In this document: positions 50,278 to 58,587 of the stretch, piece by piece
Layout: each line of letters opens with the position of its first letter
How positions within the stretch are numbered: position 1 is the stretch's first letter
From: Acidobacteriota bacterium
GTDB taxonomy: Bacteria; Acidobacteriota; Terriglobia; UBA7540
Direction: 5' to 3'
Length of the DNA: 64,000 bases
Assembly: GCA_021838785.1 (NCBI GenBank)
Contig: JAKCCV010000003.1
Span: 20,001 to 84,000, forward strand
Program-made: the position numbers and the translations under genes
Notes under the pieces: generated by a model
What the model saw: the letters and a program-made list of their open reading frames with translations, nothing else
Told to the model about the DNA's origin: nothing
The model's database searches: none

Positions 50278-51033
50278 TTACAAAAAGGCGTTGACGAAGT
50301 CGTCGCCGAGGATGAGGCGGTCGAGGAGGTCATCGTCGTCGTGGGGGCGGGAGTAGAAATGAGTTTGGAAGACAAGTTTCGGGTCGCCAGCACGAAGGCG
50401 AATGAGGCGGCGCAGAAGGCGAGCGATGGCGCCAGTGATGAGGTTTCGCTTGTGCCAGATTTTAGGGTCGCCGACGAGCGTGGTGAGCAGTATGTAGCCG
50501 CGGTCAATGAGCACGTCGGGGTTGGATGTTTCCAGGCGAGGCGCGGTGCGTAGAAAAAAGAGCAAGCGAACCAGTTCCGCCTTGGCTTGGGCGTAATGGA
50601 CGCGGTGATGGCGCCAGAGCTCGTGGGCAATCTGCTCGCACAATTTGCGCTCCTCGTCGTTTTGCGGATTCAAGTAGCGGCGAGTGAGGCGCTGCACGGA
50701 ATCGAAGTCACGGGGATTTTCGCCGAGCGACACCGCGGTATCGCGCAAATGGCGGGAAAACAGGCCGTGACGGAGCACCTTGCGGGCTTGCTTGAGAATG
50801 CTTTCCTGGGTGCGAGCGGCGCGGGCGCCCACGAGATTGCGGCGCAACTTCTCCAAGTGCTCGGGCGTTAAGCCGCGCTCCCGCAGCACTTGGTTGGCTT
50901 TGTCAAGATTGGCGCGCGAGGCAGCGACTTTGGCCGGCGAGCGCGACCGGCCGCCAATGAGACCGGCCTTCCGCCGGCTCGCCCGGCTGGCTCTCCGGGC
51001 GTACATGGCGGCGTTTTCCGAAGTGAAAGGCAT
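50278..51033 (-). CDS. Hypothetical protein
   Basis: 251-residue basic protein that I do not recognise. The N terminus (MPFTSENAAMYARRAS) resembles openings common in small phage or mobile-element proteins. The middle is helical with many Arg, Leu and Gln residues (RESILKQ-like, LTRRYLNPQNDEERKLCEQIAHELWRHHR). The C terminus has an acidic DDDDLLDRLILGDDF stretch. No signal peptide or membrane helix. It lies upstream of the IS110 element on the same strand and could be part of an accessory segment. Function unknown. Confidence 0.55.
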   Translation of the reverse strand: MPFTSENAAMYARRASRASRRKAGLIGGRSRSPAKVAASRANLDKANQVLRERGLTPEHLEKLRRNLVGARAARTQESILKQARKVLRHGLFSRHLRDTAVSLGENPRDFDSVQRLTRRYLNPQNDEERKLCEQIAHELWRHHRVHYAQAKAELVRLLFFLRTAPRLETSNPDVLIDRGYILLTTLVGDPKIWHKRNLITGAIARLLRRLIRLRAGDPKLVFQTHFYSRPHDDDDLLDRLILGDDFVNAFL

Positions 51034-51196
51034 GAGGCTCCCCCCTCAAGGCTTTCCGGTTTTAATCGGTGATACAGGCTTGTCCGAGAATTCATTAAGT
51101 GTGTAATTGACTACATTCTAACATGCCGGCCTGGCGCCGTCAAGGAAAAAATGCGCGCTGAGGGTTCAAAGACGCTGTGAGGTGCCGGGGCGTTGA

Positions 51197-51221
51197 GGCC
51201 ACGGGCGGGATGCCGTGCCAC
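51197..51221. repeat. Dispersed palindromic repeat, degenerate copy C
   Basis: GGCCACGGGCGGGATGCCGTGCCAC resembles the ACGGGCGAGACGCCCGTGCCAC arm of copy D with several substitutions. It lies downstream of the gene at 51238-52278. Confidence 0.4.
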
Positions 51222-51237
51222 GGATGTAACACGCAGA

Positions 51238-52278
51238 CTAGCGGGCGGGCGGCACGCTGTTGAGGAGTTGGGCGAGGGCGGTGATGGGCGCGGTCATATC
51301 GAGGTCCAGCCGGGAGCCGTCGGTTGAGACTTGGAGGTTTTGCAGGACTTGGGCCACAGCCGGAGACAGTTGCGCGTTGGCGGCGGCGGGGGAAGAGGCG
51401 GAATTGTGCAGCAGCGTGAACAATTGATTGAGGCCGGCGGCGGCTTGCAGGTTTTGGCAGTGGACCGACAGGTGCAACGATACGCCGTCGGCTTGGGACC
51501 AGTTGACGCGATACAGCACGGCCTTGATGGGCGCGAACATCGAGGAAAGATTGCCCGGAACGCCCTTGCCCGCCATGAGCCAGGGAAGGGCTTGATTGGC
51601 CGCCGCAGGTCCGGTGGCAATGCCCCATTGCGGGGCGGTGCCGTCCAAATCGCCTTCCCAGCGCACAAAATCGTTGTTGCTATCGAGGGAGGAAAGCGTG
51701 TTGTTCTGAACGTCAATGAGGGCCTTCACGTCCTCGAGACGGCCGAAGGCGGCGGTGGAAGAATTGAGGAACGTGACGTACATCCGAGTGCGCGGCGAGC
51801 CCGCTCCGACCGGATAAAGGTAATAACCTTGATAGGCTTGCAAGGGCAGACGCTGGCGGACAAAATACTGCTGAACCTGATCGGCATTGAAATTACCTTC
51901 GGCAATGCCGAAGAAGCTGGCGCTCGAGGCGCCGGCGCGCCAGCCGAGCACCAGTTGCTGAACGTCGCGCGTGGTGTCAATGCCAGCGGGCCGAAGCCCC
52001 GACTCCAAACTGCGCAGTTCGGGGCCAACCAAGCTGCTGAGGATCAGCGGAAATTGAGGCAGGCTGCGAAGCTGAGAAAGATCAGAGAACGCAAATTGTT
52101 GGGTGTCGGACGGGAACATGGCCAGAGCGTCTTGCGCGGCGGACTGGGCGCGGACGGGTTGAGCGCGCAGCGCCGCGAGCGTCACCGCCAAGAATAAACT
52201 CAGATGCAGGCCGCGACGAGGCGAAGCTGCACGGCGAATGTTTCGGCTTGGCAAAACGAAGAAAGATTTTTGAGTCAT
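51238..52278 (-). CDS. Secreted hypothetical protein
   Basis: 346-residue exported protein with a basic N terminus and signal segment (LHLSLFLAVTLAALRAQPVRAQ). The mature part starts ALAMFPSDTQQFAFSDLSQLR and contains mixed strand/helix with repeated Ser/Ala-rich loops. I do not recognise a domain, although similar proteins are common in Acidobacteria genomes as far as I recall. The ATG overlaps the stop of the lipoprotein gene upstream (ATGA at 52275-52278), so the two are co-translated. Function unknown. Confidence 0.7.
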   Translation of the reverse strand: MTQKSFFVLPSRNIRRAASPRRGLHLSLFLAVTLAALRAQPVRAQSAAQDALAMFPSDTQQFAFSDLSQLRSLPQFPLILSSLVGPELRSLESGLRPAGIDTTRDVQQLVLGWRAGASSASFFGIAEGNFNADQVQQYFVRQRLPLQAYQGYYLYPVGAGSPRTRMYVTFLNSSTAAFGRLEDVKALIDVQNNTLSSLDSNNDFVRWEGDLDGTAPQWGIATGPAAANQALPWLMAGKGVPGNLSSMFAPIKAVLYRVNWSQADGVSLHLSVHCQNLQAAAGLNQLFTLLHNSASSPAAANAQLSPAVAQVLQNLQVSTDGSRLDLDMTAPITALAQLLNSVPPAR

Positions 52279-53744
52279 TGGATTTGGTCAACCTCGCTGG
52301 CTTCTTCCACGACGCTGGGGGTTGCGGCGGACATGCCGTTGAGCGCAACCACATTGGACTCATAAAAAACTAGCCCTTGGACAATCAATTGCGAGCTGGA
52401 CGGCAAACCGGCGAGGCCGTTGCCGGCGACGCCAGGGAAGGCGGTGGTGAAAAAGGTAAAGACGGTCATGGGATTTGAATTCAACAGCGTGGAGCACGGG
52501 GCGAAGGTGAAGCCGCCGGTAAGACCGTCGGATCCAATCACCGGCGGCGGCGTGGCGACAAAGCTGCCGAGCACCGATTGCACCCGCAGAAAGACGGCGT
52601 TGGCGTTGAGCGCGAGCGGGCTTGCGGTCAGCATTTGCGCGTGGACGACCACTTCTTGGCCGGGGCCGAGATTCGCCAGGGTCAAAGGGAGGTTGCCCTG
52701 GTTCAAACGCGCGGGAAACAGCCCGAGCGCGGTGCTGGAGGTTAAATTGAACGTCACCAAGCCCGGCACGGTAACGCCGCTCAGAGCCGGTTCGAGTTGG
52801 CGGACGTACACGGTGAGTTGGGTCGGCGTGCCGGAGGAATTCTGGCTCACGGAAGTTACCACACCCTCGAAAGCCGCTTCAGAAAGGCTCGGGTTTTCTT
52901 CAGCTTCGGCATCCACCTCGACGGCCACCACGTTGCCGTTAGAGTCCAAAAAAGCGTCCACCTCCACAAAGGATTTGCCGGGCACAAGGCCGCCGAGCCG
53001 ACTGGCATTGTCAAACAGCGTGGTGCCGGTGGTTTGGATGGTCAAGGTTTGGCCGGAGATGCCCGGCATGGGAATAGTGAAGCTGCCGGCAAAGGATGAG
53101 CCGGGCGCCGGAGAAGTCGAGACCGATTGCACGATGCCGGCAAGGTCGTTCATCTCGCCAAAGCCGGTGCCCACAACCGGCGTGGGGAGCGACACTTGAA
53201 CCGTCGGATTGACCACGCCCGTGACCTGTCCCGCGCTCGACACTTGCACGGACTGAAGCAGATTGAAATCTATCTGCGCGACCGCCGGCGCCGTGGCGCT
53301 GACGACCACGGCGGGGTTGAGCGTGAACGTCAGCGTGAAGGTGGTCGAAGGGAGGGAAAAGGTGACAGGCGCGGGCGGGGTGACGGTGGTGTTGATGACG
53401 GTCAGACGTTGAATGGTGAGTTGAAGGGTCAGCGTCGAATAGGTTCCGGTGGGAACTTGGGTCTCGGTGAGAAAAGTCAGAAAATCGGAGAGCGAGGCGA
53501 AATCTACCGTGACGGGCGCGCTCGAGCTAATCAAGGCGACGGGCGAGCCGCCCCCGGCGGGCGTGAGGGTGGCGCTCGAGATGGTCACGGGCGCGGAAAT
53601 AACGTCGCACGCCGGCGCGTCCCCTCCCAGCAGCGTCACCGAACCCATGGTGGGTTGAAGAATGTTCGGCGCGGGGCCTCCGCCGCAACTAAGGGTCGCC
53701 AGAACGATAGGGAGCATCGCCAGTCCGACCATCCGCTTTCGCAT
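52275..53744 (-). CDS. Lipoprotein with DUF4382 and DUF5666-like domains
   Basis: 489-residue predicted lipoprotein. Signal with lipobox (IVLATLSCGGG, Cys about residue 20). The N-terminal part has GSVTLLGGDAPACDVISAPVTISSATLTPAG, the start of a DUF4382 domain; the middle and C-terminal parts contain repeated FEGVVTSVS / LAGIVQSVS and NGNVVAVEVDAEAEENP stretches typical of DUF5666 beta domains. AAGGGGAACTCC precedes ATG 53744; the frame is open to 53834 without coding character. Co-translated with the next gene. Probably an envelope protein of unknown role. Confidence 0.75.
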   Translation of the reverse strand: MRKRMVGLAMLPIVLATLSCGGGPAPNILQPTMGSVTLLGGDAPACDVISAPVTISSATLTPAGGGSPVALISSSAPVTVDFASLSDFLTFLTETQVPTGTYSTLTLQLTIQRLTVINTTVTPPAPVTFSLPSTTFTLTFTLNPAVVVSATAPAVAQIDFNLLQSVQVSSAGQVTGVVNPTVQVSLPTPVVGTGFGEMNDLAGIVQSVSTSPAPGSSFAGSFTIPMPGISGQTLTIQTTGTTLFDNASRLGGLVPGKSFVEVDAFLDSNGNVVAVEVDAEAEENPSLSEAAFEGVVTSVSQNSSGTPTQLTVYVRQLEPALSGVTVPGLVTFNLTSSTALGLFPARLNQGNLPLTLANLGPGQEVVVHAQMLTASPLALNANAVFLRVQSVLGSFVATPPPVIGSDGLTGGFTFAPCSTLLNSNPMTVFTFFTTAFPGVAGNGLAGLPSSSQLIVQGLVFYESNVVALNGMSAATPSVVEEASEVDQIQ

Positions 53745-53949
53745 GGAGTTCCCCTTTCGGTGAAATGCGCCGTCAGGCACGGCTACTGAGGTGACTTGGT
53801 TCGCCCTTGATGGAGAACCTGCACACACGCGCATTGTATCATAGCGGGCGGGGCCACCTCGGAGGACTTTTCGGTCAAGGCCTCGGGCGGACAGGGTTGT
53901 TCACTCAGCGAAGCTCGCGCGCGGGGAAAGGGCAGGGAAGCGCGGTCAG

Positions 53950-54648
53950 CTATTTTGACGGGCTGTTCATCGGCCCGAGCAGCAGGCGAAAGGTGAAGGT
54001 GGCAATCATCGAGCTGGCAACGGGTTGGCCGTCAAGCGTGGCGGGACGGAAACGCCACTTGCGCACGGCCTGCTCGGCTTGCCGCGTGAGCGAAGGCACG
54101 CCGCGCATCACTCGGATGGAAGTGATGCGGCCCCGCTGGCCCACCGATACCTTCAACACCACCGCGAGAAAAGGCGGGACGCCTTGAATGGCGACGCTCG
54201 TAATTGGGAACACCGGAGGGGCAAAGGATATGACTCGAATGGGCATAAACCCCGAGATACTCTCCGGCGTGGAGGGAGCGACCCACCGCGCCGTGGAGGC
54301 GAACGTGCTGCTGAAGCTGAGGGCGACGGTTACCGAGCTCTCGACGGGACGGCCGCCGAATCGCGCGGCACGGAATCGCCACTTGCGAACGGCTTGCTCG
54401 GCTGCTGCGGTGAGGGACGTGACGCCGTGGATGACCCGGAGGCGTCGGATGTTCCCCGACGGGGCTATCGTTACCGTGAGAATGACGGTCCCGGTGGCGA
54501 CGCTAGCCGGCGGGTAAACGGGTCCGACAACGCGCGTCACTCGGACAGGGATGAAGGAAACTGGGCTTCCTGCGACAGGCCGCGCCGCGAACAGCCCGCC
54601 CAGCAACAGGACAAGCGCTGCCGACAACAGGACGGACCGGTGTGTCAT
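53950..54648 (-). CDS. Exported protein with two TonB C-terminal-type domains
   Basis: 232-residue protein with a signal segment (SVLLSAALVLLLGGLFAARPVAG) and two tandem TonB_C-like domains. Each has the pattern of a VxPxYP-like strand (VVGPVYPPASV; FAPPVFPITSV) and ends in the same motif (AVRKWRFRAARFGGRPV; AVRKWRFRPATLDGQPV), so they arose by duplication. The proline-rich linker and long membrane anchor of classical TonB are missing. GAGGAGG is 12 bases before ATG 54648. Probably periplasmic; partner unknown. Confidence 0.78.
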   Translation of the reverse strand: MTHRSVLLSAALVLLLGGLFAARPVAGSPVSFIPVRVTRVVGPVYPPASVATGTVILTVTIAPSGNIRRLRVIHGVTSLTAAAEQAVRKWRFRAARFGGRPVESSVTVALSFSSTFASTARWVAPSTPESISGFMPIRVISFAPPVFPITSVAIQGVPPFLAVVLKVSVGQRGRITSIRVMRGVPSLTRQAEQAVRKWRFRPATLDGQPVASSMIATFTFRLLLGPMNSPSK

Positions 54649-54892
54649 CCGGTCTTTGCCTCCTCGGGCTGAGCGGCTGTGTCTATTGCTGCTCAAAACC
54701 GGCCTCCTTATAGATTTTACCACTCGTGCCATTTTGGTTTCGGCGTCAGCTTGACGGAGCCGCGTGGGGACGAGCGGCGTTCATCGCTCTCGTCATCGTC
54801 GGCATCGGATTGAAAGGCAACCTGTTATGCGAAAAAGGCGTCGAAGCAAGGGCGTTGCGCCGGTTAAGCCGCGCGGCTTCGCGTGGGGGGTC

Positions 54893-55609
54893 ATGCCGAC
54901 GACTCGTTTAAGAATCGCTGTCCTCGGGTGTTTGTGCGTGCTGCTCGCTTCGACGTGGGCGGCCGCGCAAGGGGTTCGGCGTCGCCACGCCGCGCATCCG
55001 AGCCTTGTAGCGTTGGCTTATCAACTGAATGTGCGCAAAATTTTGGAGGAGGATCCGGCCTCGGCCCCCAAACAGGGGCAAGGCGCCTCGTCATCCTCGG
55101 GAGGGTTGTCTCTCAAGTCCCTGGGTTTTTCACCGAGCGCGATTCAAGGCAACCCCAAAGAGCAGGCGCTGTTGAACAAGCGCTCGCACATGCTCCAGAT
55201 TCATCAGAAGTTGGGGCTGCTGACGACAATCCCCATGGTGGCTTCGCTTTTCACGTCGTTCGGGGCCAAAGGGCATCACGGGCTACCGGGTCCGGCGTCG
55301 GGGCGAAATCTGCACATGGCGCTCGGCCTGGTGACGACGGGGATGTATTGGACCACGGCTTATTACGCCATCCGCGCGCCCAAAGTCCCCGGCACCAAAT
55401 CTTACGGCTTGATCCGGCTGCACGAGGCGCTGGCTTGGGTTCACGGAACGGGGATGATTCTGACGCCGATTCTGGGGGCCATCGCCTACAGTCAGCTTAA
55501 CAACAATGAGAGGGTTCACGGAATCGCCAAGTACCATTCGTGGGCGGCTTATACGACGGCAGGGGCTTACGGGCTGGCGCTCTTGTCGGTCACCTTGAAG
55601 AAGTTTTGA
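54893..55609 (+). CDS. His-rich four-helix membrane protein (b561-like) next to YceI
   Basis: 238-residue protein with a signal peptide (RIAVLGCLCVLLASTWAAAQ), a periplasmic linker and four hydrophobic helices. Each helix starts with His: MLQIHQKLGLLTTIP, LHMALGLVTTGMYW, LHEALAWVHGTGMIL and VHGIAKYHSWAAY. Evenly placed His pairs in a four-helix bundle resemble di-heme cytochrome b561, though I cannot assign it to that family. The yceI gene follows after 9 bp, and in E. coli yceI is paired with the b561 gene yceJ. ATG 54893 gives a clean signal peptide; ATG 54827 would add a basic leader. Confidence 0.65.
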   Translation: MPTTRLRIAVLGCLCVLLASTWAAAQGVRRRHAAHPSLVALAYQLNVRKILEEDPASAPKQGQGASSSSGGLSLKSLGFSPSAIQGNPKEQALLNKRSHMLQIHQKLGLLTTIPMVASLFTSFGAKGHHGLPGPASGRNLHMALGLVTTGMYWTTAYYAIRAPKVPGTKSYGLIRLHEALAWVHGTGMILTPILGAIAYSQLNNNERVHGIAKYHSWAAYTTAGAYGLALLSVTLKKF

Positions 55610-55618
55610 AGAGGCGCA

Positions 55619-56164
55619 ATGAACAAAACCATCCTCATCGCGGTCCTGCTTTTTGCTGGGCCGCGGCTTTTGCGGGCGGAGAGCCAATGGGTGCTGGTTG
55701 AATCCACGCTCACCTACCACATTTCCCATCCGCTTCACAGCGCCGCGGGCGTGAGCCATGCGGCTCGCGGCAAGGGCATTTGCCACGCCGGCGAATGCAA
55801 CTTCCTGGTGGCCGTGCCGGTGAAGACGTTCAACTCCGGCAATAGCAACCGCGATCTGCACATGCTGCAAGTGGTTCGCGGGGCCGAGTTTCCCATGGTG
55901 GAGGTGAGCTTTCGGCTGCCGGAATCGGAGCTGACCGCCCCGACGATTCATGCCAATCTTCACATTCAGTTTGCCGGGCAAAGCGCGGAATACAAGCAGG
56001 TGGCGTTTGAGCGGCTGCAGAAGGGAACGGAGACCGAAGTCAAAGGCACCATTCCGATGAAGATTTCCGACTTCAAAATTACGCCGCCTGAACTGCTCTT
56101 CATGCCGATCAAGAATTCCGTGCCGGTCAGGGTGGATACGTTTTGGAAGCCGGTAGGGAAGTGA
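55619..56164 (+). CDS. YceI family periplasmic protein
   Basis: 181-residue exported lipocalin-like protein. A signal peptide (ILIAVLLFAGPRLLRA) is followed by the YceI fold: STLTYHISHPLHSAAGVSHAARG, FLVAVPVKTFNSGNSNRDLHML, FPMVEVSF and ending with FKITPPELLFMPIKNSVPV. Family members bind polyprenyl or quinone-like lipids. GAGGCGC precedes the ATG. It is in one operon with the four-helix His-rich membrane protein. Confidence 0.85.
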   Translation: MNKTILIAVLLFAGPRLLRAESQWVLVESTLTYHISHPLHSAAGVSHAARGKGICHAGECNFLVAVPVKTFNSGNSNRDLHMLQVVRGAEFPMVEVSFRLPESELTAPTIHANLHIQFAGQSAEYKQVAFERLQKGTETEVKGTIPMKISDFKITPPELLFMPIKNSVPVRVDTFWKPVGK

Positions 56165-56304
56165 AGCGGGGATAAAATCGGCGTCCCGGTGGCCTGGCTT
56201 CGCCGAGCGGAGGACGGTTATTGCATTCAGGCGCCGATGTTGGTATTCTTGCAATAGAAGAGGGCGCAGGAAGCGCCCGGCATCTTTGAGGGAGGTTAAG
56301 GAGC

Positions 56305-56631
56305 ATGGGTCTTGAGCTGACACCCCTGGCGGTGAGCAAGGTTAAGGAGATTATGGAGCAGCAGAATCCCCAGCCGCTCGGCTTGCGCTTGGCGGTGGTG
56401 GGAGGCGGCTGTTCCGGGTTCTCCTACCAGATGAACTTTGAGAACGAAACCAATCCGATTGATAAGACTTACGAATTTGACGGGCTCAAGGTGTTTGTGG
56501 ATCAGGCGTCGTTGATGTACCTGAACGGCACCAAGATTGATTTTGTGGAGAGCCTGGAAGGGTCGGGCTTTAAGTTCGATAATCCCAACGTCAAAACGAC
56601 GTGCGGCTGCGGCAGTTCGTTCACGGTGTAA
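56305..56631 (+). CDS. erpA: HesB/IscA/ErpA-type iron-sulphur carrier
   Basis: 108-residue A-type carrier protein that delivers Fe-S clusters. The three ligating cysteines are in GGGCSGFSYQM and TTCGCGSSF, separated by the usual spacing. Other family features are TPLAVSKVKEIM and VDQASLMYLNGTKIDFVE. GGAGGTTAAGGAGC precedes the ATG. Other Fe-S proteins in the window that could be clients are IspH and Nth. The choice of ErpA over IscA cannot be proven from sequence alone. Confidence 0.9.
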   Translation: MGLELTPLAVSKVKEIMEQQNPQPLGLRLAVVGGGCSGFSYQMNFENETNPIDKTYEFDGLKVFVDQASLMYLNGTKIDFVESLEGSGFKFDNPNVKTTCGCGSSFTV

Positions 56632-56796
56632 CCGCGCGGCCATTTCCATCGCGCCCGGGCGCGGCCTGATGACTGAGCTCGCGCCCGTTGCACTGTTTTC
56701 CTGCACTCCATTCCTGAGCACTTAGCTTAAAACCGGCAGGCGGATAAAGTGGCTTGCCCGTACCGCCGTGCGCGCTACAATGGCGGTTCGGAGCTT

Positions 56797-56848
56797 GTGG
56801 CACGGCCATCATGGCCGCGCTCCCGCACGGGCGAGACGCCCGTGCCAC
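56797..56848. repeat. Dispersed palindromic repeat, copy D (HGRDARAT type)
   Basis: Inverted ends GTGGCACGG and CCGTGCCAC enclose two hairpins, GGCCATCATGGCC and GCACGGGCGAGACGCCCGTGC. Plus-strand translation gives HGRDARAT, a peptide often seen at falsely extended N termini. It lies in front of nadE, about 45 bases before its probable start, and is the same element as copy A in the other orientation. Confidence 0.8.
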
Positions 56849-56891
56849 GCGAAAAGGAGCGCGGCATTTTTGGCTCGCGGAGTGCAATCCC

Positions 56892-58532
56892 TTGAAGATC
56901 GCGCTGGCCCAAATCAACACGGTCATCGGCGACTTTGACGGCAACGTGGAGCGCATCGTTCGCTTTGCGGAGAAAGGCAAAGCCCGCGGCGCGGAGTTGG
57001 TGGTGTTTCCGGAGTTGGCAGTTTGCGGTTACCCGCCGCGCGATCTGGTGGAAAAGCCGGCCTTCGTGCGCCGTTCCGAACAGGCCCTGGAACGCCTCAT
57101 CCCGCGGCTGCCCGATGTGGCCGTTCTGGTTGGCTACGCGCGGAGGTCGGGGGTGACCTCCGGCAAGGCGGTCTCGAACGCCGCGGAGTTGATTCACGGC
57201 GGCCAAAAGCGGCTCGATTACGCCAAAATCTTGCTGCCTTATTACGACGTATTTGACGAATCCCGCACCTTTGAGCCGGGCACGCAACCGGGCTTGTGCG
57301 ATTTGGGTGGCTTGCGCCTGGGCACGACGATTTGCGAGGACGTTTGGAACGACAAAAACTTTTGGAAGCAGCCGCTCTACTCGCGCGACCCGGTGGAGGA
57401 AGTGGCGAGAGGCGGCGCGCAAGTCCTGCTCAACATCGCCTCCTCGCCTTATCATGCGGAAAAGATCGTGCTGCGATATGACATGCTGCGGGCCATTGCG
57501 CGCGAGCGGCGCATGGTGGTGGCGTACGTCAACCACGTGGGCGGCAACGACCAGCTCATCATGGATGGATCGAGCCTGGCGTTTGATGCCGAGGGCGAGC
57601 TGTTGGCGCGAGCGCGGTCCTTTGAAGAGGATTTGGTGGTGTTTGACACCGACGGAGGGGAGCGCGAACTTCACGAGGCTCCGTCTTCGACGGTGGAGGA
57701 GATCTACCAAGCCTTGATGCTGGGAACCCGCGACTACGTGCGGAAATGCGGCTTTCGCAAGGTGCTGGTGGGGCTGAGCGGCGGGATTGACTCGTCGCTG
57801 GTGGCGACGATTGCCGCCGACGCGCTGGGGCCGCAAAACGCGCGGGGGATTTCCATGCCGGGGCCGTACTCTTCGCCGGGCAGCGTGCGGGACGCCGAAG
57901 CCCTGGCGCGAAATCTGGGGATTGATTTTCGCGTGGTCCCGATAACGCCTATCTTTGAAAAATACCTGGAGACGCTCGACCCGGTTTTTGAGGGTTTGCC
58001 GCGCGACGTGACCGAAGAGAATTTGCAAGCCAGAATTCGCGGCAACCTGCTGATGGCGCTTTCCAATAAATCCGGCGACCTGCTGCTGAGCACCGGCAAC
58101 AAGTCGGAGTTGGCAGTCGGCTACTGCACGCTGTACGGCGACATGGCGGGTGGACTCTCAGTGATTGCCGATGTGCCGAAGACCATGGTCTATGAATTGG
58201 CGCGGTACGCCAACCGGAAGGGAATTCGGATACCGGAAGCATGCCTGGAAAAAGCGCCGTCGGCCGAGCTGCGCCCAAACCAAACCGACCAGGACACGCT
58301 GCCGCCTTACGAGGTGTTGGATCCGATCTTGCGGGCCAGCATTGAAGAAAATATGAGCGTGGAGGAAATTGTCCGGACGTTGGGGATGGAGGAGAGCGTG
58401 GTGCGGGACGTGGTGCGGCGCGTGGCGCGCGCCGAATATAAGCGGCAACAGGCCGCTCCGGCGCTCAAAGTGACGGCCAAGGCATTTGGCATGGGCCGGC
58501 GATATCCCATCGCGCAGAAGTTTGAAGAATAA
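56892..58532 (+). CDS. nadE: Glutamine-dependent NAD+ synthetase
   Basis: 546-residue two-domain enzyme that makes NAD+ from deamido-NAD+, glutamine and ATP. The N-terminal nitrilase-type glutaminase has Glu in VVFPELAVCGY, Lys in YAKILLPYYDVFDE and Cys in TTICEDVWND. The synthetase domain has the P-loop VGLSGGIDSSLVATIAADAL and STGNKSELAVGYCTLYGD. The true start is probably TTG 56892 (LKIALAQIN), preceded by GGAG; an in-frame ATG at 56754 would add 46 residues that translate the palindromic repeat and are not real protein. Confidence 0.95.
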   Translation: MKIALAQINTVIGDFDGNVERIVRFAEKGKARGAELVVFPELAVCGYPPRDLVEKPAFVRRSEQALERLIPRLPDVAVLVGYARRSGVTSGKAVSNAAELIHGGQKRLDYAKILLPYYDVFDESRTFEPGTQPGLCDLGGLRLGTTICEDVWNDKNFWKQPLYSRDPVEEVARGGAQVLLNIASSPYHAEKIVLRYDMLRAIARERRMVVAYVNHVGGNDQLIMDGSSLAFDAEGELLARARSFEEDLVVFDTDGGERELHEAPSSTVEEIYQALMLGTRDYVRKCGFRKVLVGLSGGIDSSLVATIAADALGPQNARGISMPGPYSSPGSVRDAEALARNLGIDFRVVPITPIFEKYLETLDPVFEGLPRDVTEENLQARIRGNLLMALSNKSGDLLLSTGNKSELAVGYCTLYGDMAGGLSVIADVPKTMVYELARYANRKGIRIPEACLEKAPSAELRPNQTDQDTLPPYEVLDPILRASIEENMSVEEIVRTLGMEESVVRDVVRRVARAEYKRQQAAPALKVTAKAFGMGRRYPIAQKFEE

Positions 58533-58587
58533 GCGGGACCCGCGAGCGCCCGGCTCGGCAGCCAACGCCGAGAGGCGACGCCCACCG

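Noticed and set aside
56754-56891. N-terminal extension of NadE by 46 residues
   Set aside because: The extension translates a palindromic repeat (HGRDARAT) and normal NadE begins with KIALAQIN.
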